Of a DNA stretch of 64,000 nt, positions 63,017 through 64,000 are shown in pieces. The position numbers and the translations under genes were made by a program. The notes under the pieces are model-generated. The model saw nothing but the letters and a program-made list of their open reading frames with translations, was not told the origin of the DNA and did not search any database. The stretch is taken from NCBI GenBank assembly GCA_963717195.1, contig CAVQVR010000013.1, positions 1 to 64,000 of the forward strand, read 5' to 3'. Positions within the stretch are counted from its first letter, which is position 1, and each line of letters opens with the position of its first letter. This DNA is from JACDAE01 sp963717195 (GTDB taxonomy: Bacteria > Chloroflexota > Ktedonobacteria > Ktedonobacterales > Ktedonobacteraceae).

Positions 63017-64000
63017 ATGACATCGGAACACCAACCAATAGCAGCCTCGATCAAGTTCTTGAGCGGCCCACTCAAGGGACAATCCTTTTCTATCCAGAAG
63101 CAGATCACAACTATTGGTCGCGAGGCAACCAACGATATCGTTGTCAGGGATGATATGCGAGTCTCACGCTATCACGCACGCCTGCTATGGAAGGACGAGG
63201 GATGGAGGATTGAAAACCACTCCCAATCCAGCCCCATCTCTGTCGATCAACAAAACGTGCAACAGGCGTCGCTTGCCAACAGTAGCATCGTGCAACTGGG
63301 CGGGGATAGCTCTTTCATGTTTTTTATCGAGATTGCCGCACCTGTCTCTGTGCCACAGGTGCCTGCGGGTCAGGAGGGTGGGCTGGCCGCCACACAGATA
63401 CAACATCCCACTCCCCCACCCCTTTCTGCTACTCCCCCTCCACAACATGACACTGCCACGTCCCAACCGGGCAAAACACCAGCGCGGCCTGATGAGACTG
63501 TAATCGCTTCGCTAGAGACGCTGCAGCTCCCATCATTAGAGATCACGAGCTACTCGCATGGTGGGAAAAGGTCCTATGTGCTCAGCAAGTCGGTTATCAA
63601 CATCGGACGTGATGCCACCAATGATATCATCATCAATGAGCGCATTGTCTCCGGTCTGCACCTGCGTATTGTACGCCAGGGCAACACGTTCGTCCTTCTT
63701 CACCCCCATCCCGATCGACCACGAACGCTCAATGGTCTACGCTACCAGGGACAGAAAATACGAGGGGACGAGCAGTTTAGCAAGTCGCTGGTGAAGGGTG
63801 ACATCTTCCGTATCGGTAATGAGAATGACACATTCGTCACACTCACCTATAATGATGGTACCGGCACAGAACAGGAAGCCTTGCCTGCGACTCAACCCGT
63901 CAAATTAGGCGCGGCAGAATTGACCATCGGACGGAAACCGGATAATACTGTCGTGCTGGCTCATCCCCAGGTTTCTGCACATCATGCGCGCCTGCTACGC
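63017..64000 (+). CDS. Multi-FHA-domain protein, 3'-partial
   Basis: 328 codons, open to the window end. FHA domain 1 is ~14-105 (ITTIGREATNDIVVRDDMRV SRYHARLLW, with GR, S and H of the phosphothreonine site). A Pro/Thr/Gln-rich linker (~120-165) follows, then FHA domain 2 ~167-272 (INIGRDATNDIIINERIVSG LHLRIVR), and FHA domain 3 begins at ~297 (ELTIGRKPDNTVVLAHPQVS AHHARLLR). Such N-termini often precede an ABC-2 ATPase/permease or other effector; the window ends before it can be seen. It reads phosphothreonine signals from Ser/Thr kinases. ATG 63017 has GGGGG upstream and lies 54 bases after the halogenase-like gene. Confidence 0.88.
   Translation, partial: MTSEHQPIAASIKFLSGPLKGQSFSIQKQITTIGREATNDIVVRDDMRVSRYHARLLWKDEGWRIENHSQSSPISVDQQNVQQASLANSSIVQLGGDSSFMFFIEIAAPVSVPQVPAGQEGGLAATQIQHPTPPPLSATPPPQHDTATSQPGKTPARPDETVIASLETLQLPSLEITSYSHGGKRSYVLSKSVINIGRDATNDIIINERIVSGLHLRIVRQGNTFVLLHPHPDRPRTLNGLRYQGQKIRGDEQFSKSLVKGDIFRIGNENDTFVTLTYNDGTGTEQEALPATQPVKLGAAELTIGRKPDNTVVLAHPQVSAHHARLLR

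Overview
The window looks like a chromosome segment of a soil, filamentous Ktedonobacteria-type Chloroflexota. This is inferred from gene content: a MalT-type LuxR giant with a small partner gene, XRE-NB-ARC-WD40 and TIR-NB-ARC-TPR proteins, Uma2-family proteins, ClbS/DinB proteins, plant cell-wall hydrolases and an ISL3 element. No ribosomal RNA or clear housekeeping operon is present to fix the taxon.

Layout. 1-8 kb: a cobN cobaltochelatase gene broken by about seven frame changes, an intact siroheme-synthase-type gene, a DUF2695 protein, a complete ISL3-family IS with an amber-stopped transposase, an IS3-type remnant and a GIY-YIG gene broken by a 40-bp tandem duplication. 8-23.5 kb: a degenerate tyrosine recombinase, small stress/detoxification genes (ClbS-like, DHFR-like, DinB, DUF1330, AraC), two membrane proteins, the 942-residue LuxR/MalT regulator, a FEN-type 5'-3' exonuclease and a Gfo/Idh/MocA oxidoreductase. 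23.6-31.9 kb: a defence-like island between two copies of a ~365-bp repeat that ends in a tRNA-Gly(UCC)-like structure. It holds a TIR-NB-ARC-TPR protein, a DnaA_N/HicB-like/ClpX-zinc-finger fusion, a nucleotidyltransferase with a co-transcribed partner, and a frameshifted Uma2 gene. 32-38 kb: a GH43 arabinanase, an ArsR-VOC-AHSA1 cassette, then decayed sugar genes (lipoprotein/rhamnulokinase chimera, ROK, Gfo/Idh/MocA). 38-43.4 kb: DUF1275, Fe/Mn superoxide dismutase and a 1227-residue XRE-NB-ARC-WD40 protein. 43.6-50.9 kb: a same-strand run of HIBADH-type dehydrogenase, SDR, MFS transporter, acyl-CoA ligase, acyltransferase-3 and a lipoprotein esterase, the last three nearly overlapping. 51-58 kb: a carotenoid-biosynthesis membrane protein, a second (truncated) TIR-NB-ARC gene that cuts into a GH28 polygalacturonase, MgtC, and a GH54 arabinofuranosidase with a ricin-type lectin tail. 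58-64 kb: an MFS exporter, an alpha/beta hydrolase, a flavin-dependent halogenase-like enzyme and the 5' part of a multi-FHA protein.

How the genes fit together. GH43, GH28 and GH54 with rhamnulokinase remnants point to pectin/arabinan use, now partly decayed. The strongest unexplained signals are: (i) the paired structured repeat with a tRNA-Gly-like 3' end that frames the TIR island; (ii) a separate ~420-bp module with a long G-run lying 3' of both TIR-NB-ARC genes; (iii) the DnaA_N-HicB-zinc finger fusion. Many genes here are pseudogenes, yet the 2.8-3.7 kb LuxR, TIR and WD40 genes are uninterrupted, which argues for real decay rather than uniform sequencing error.
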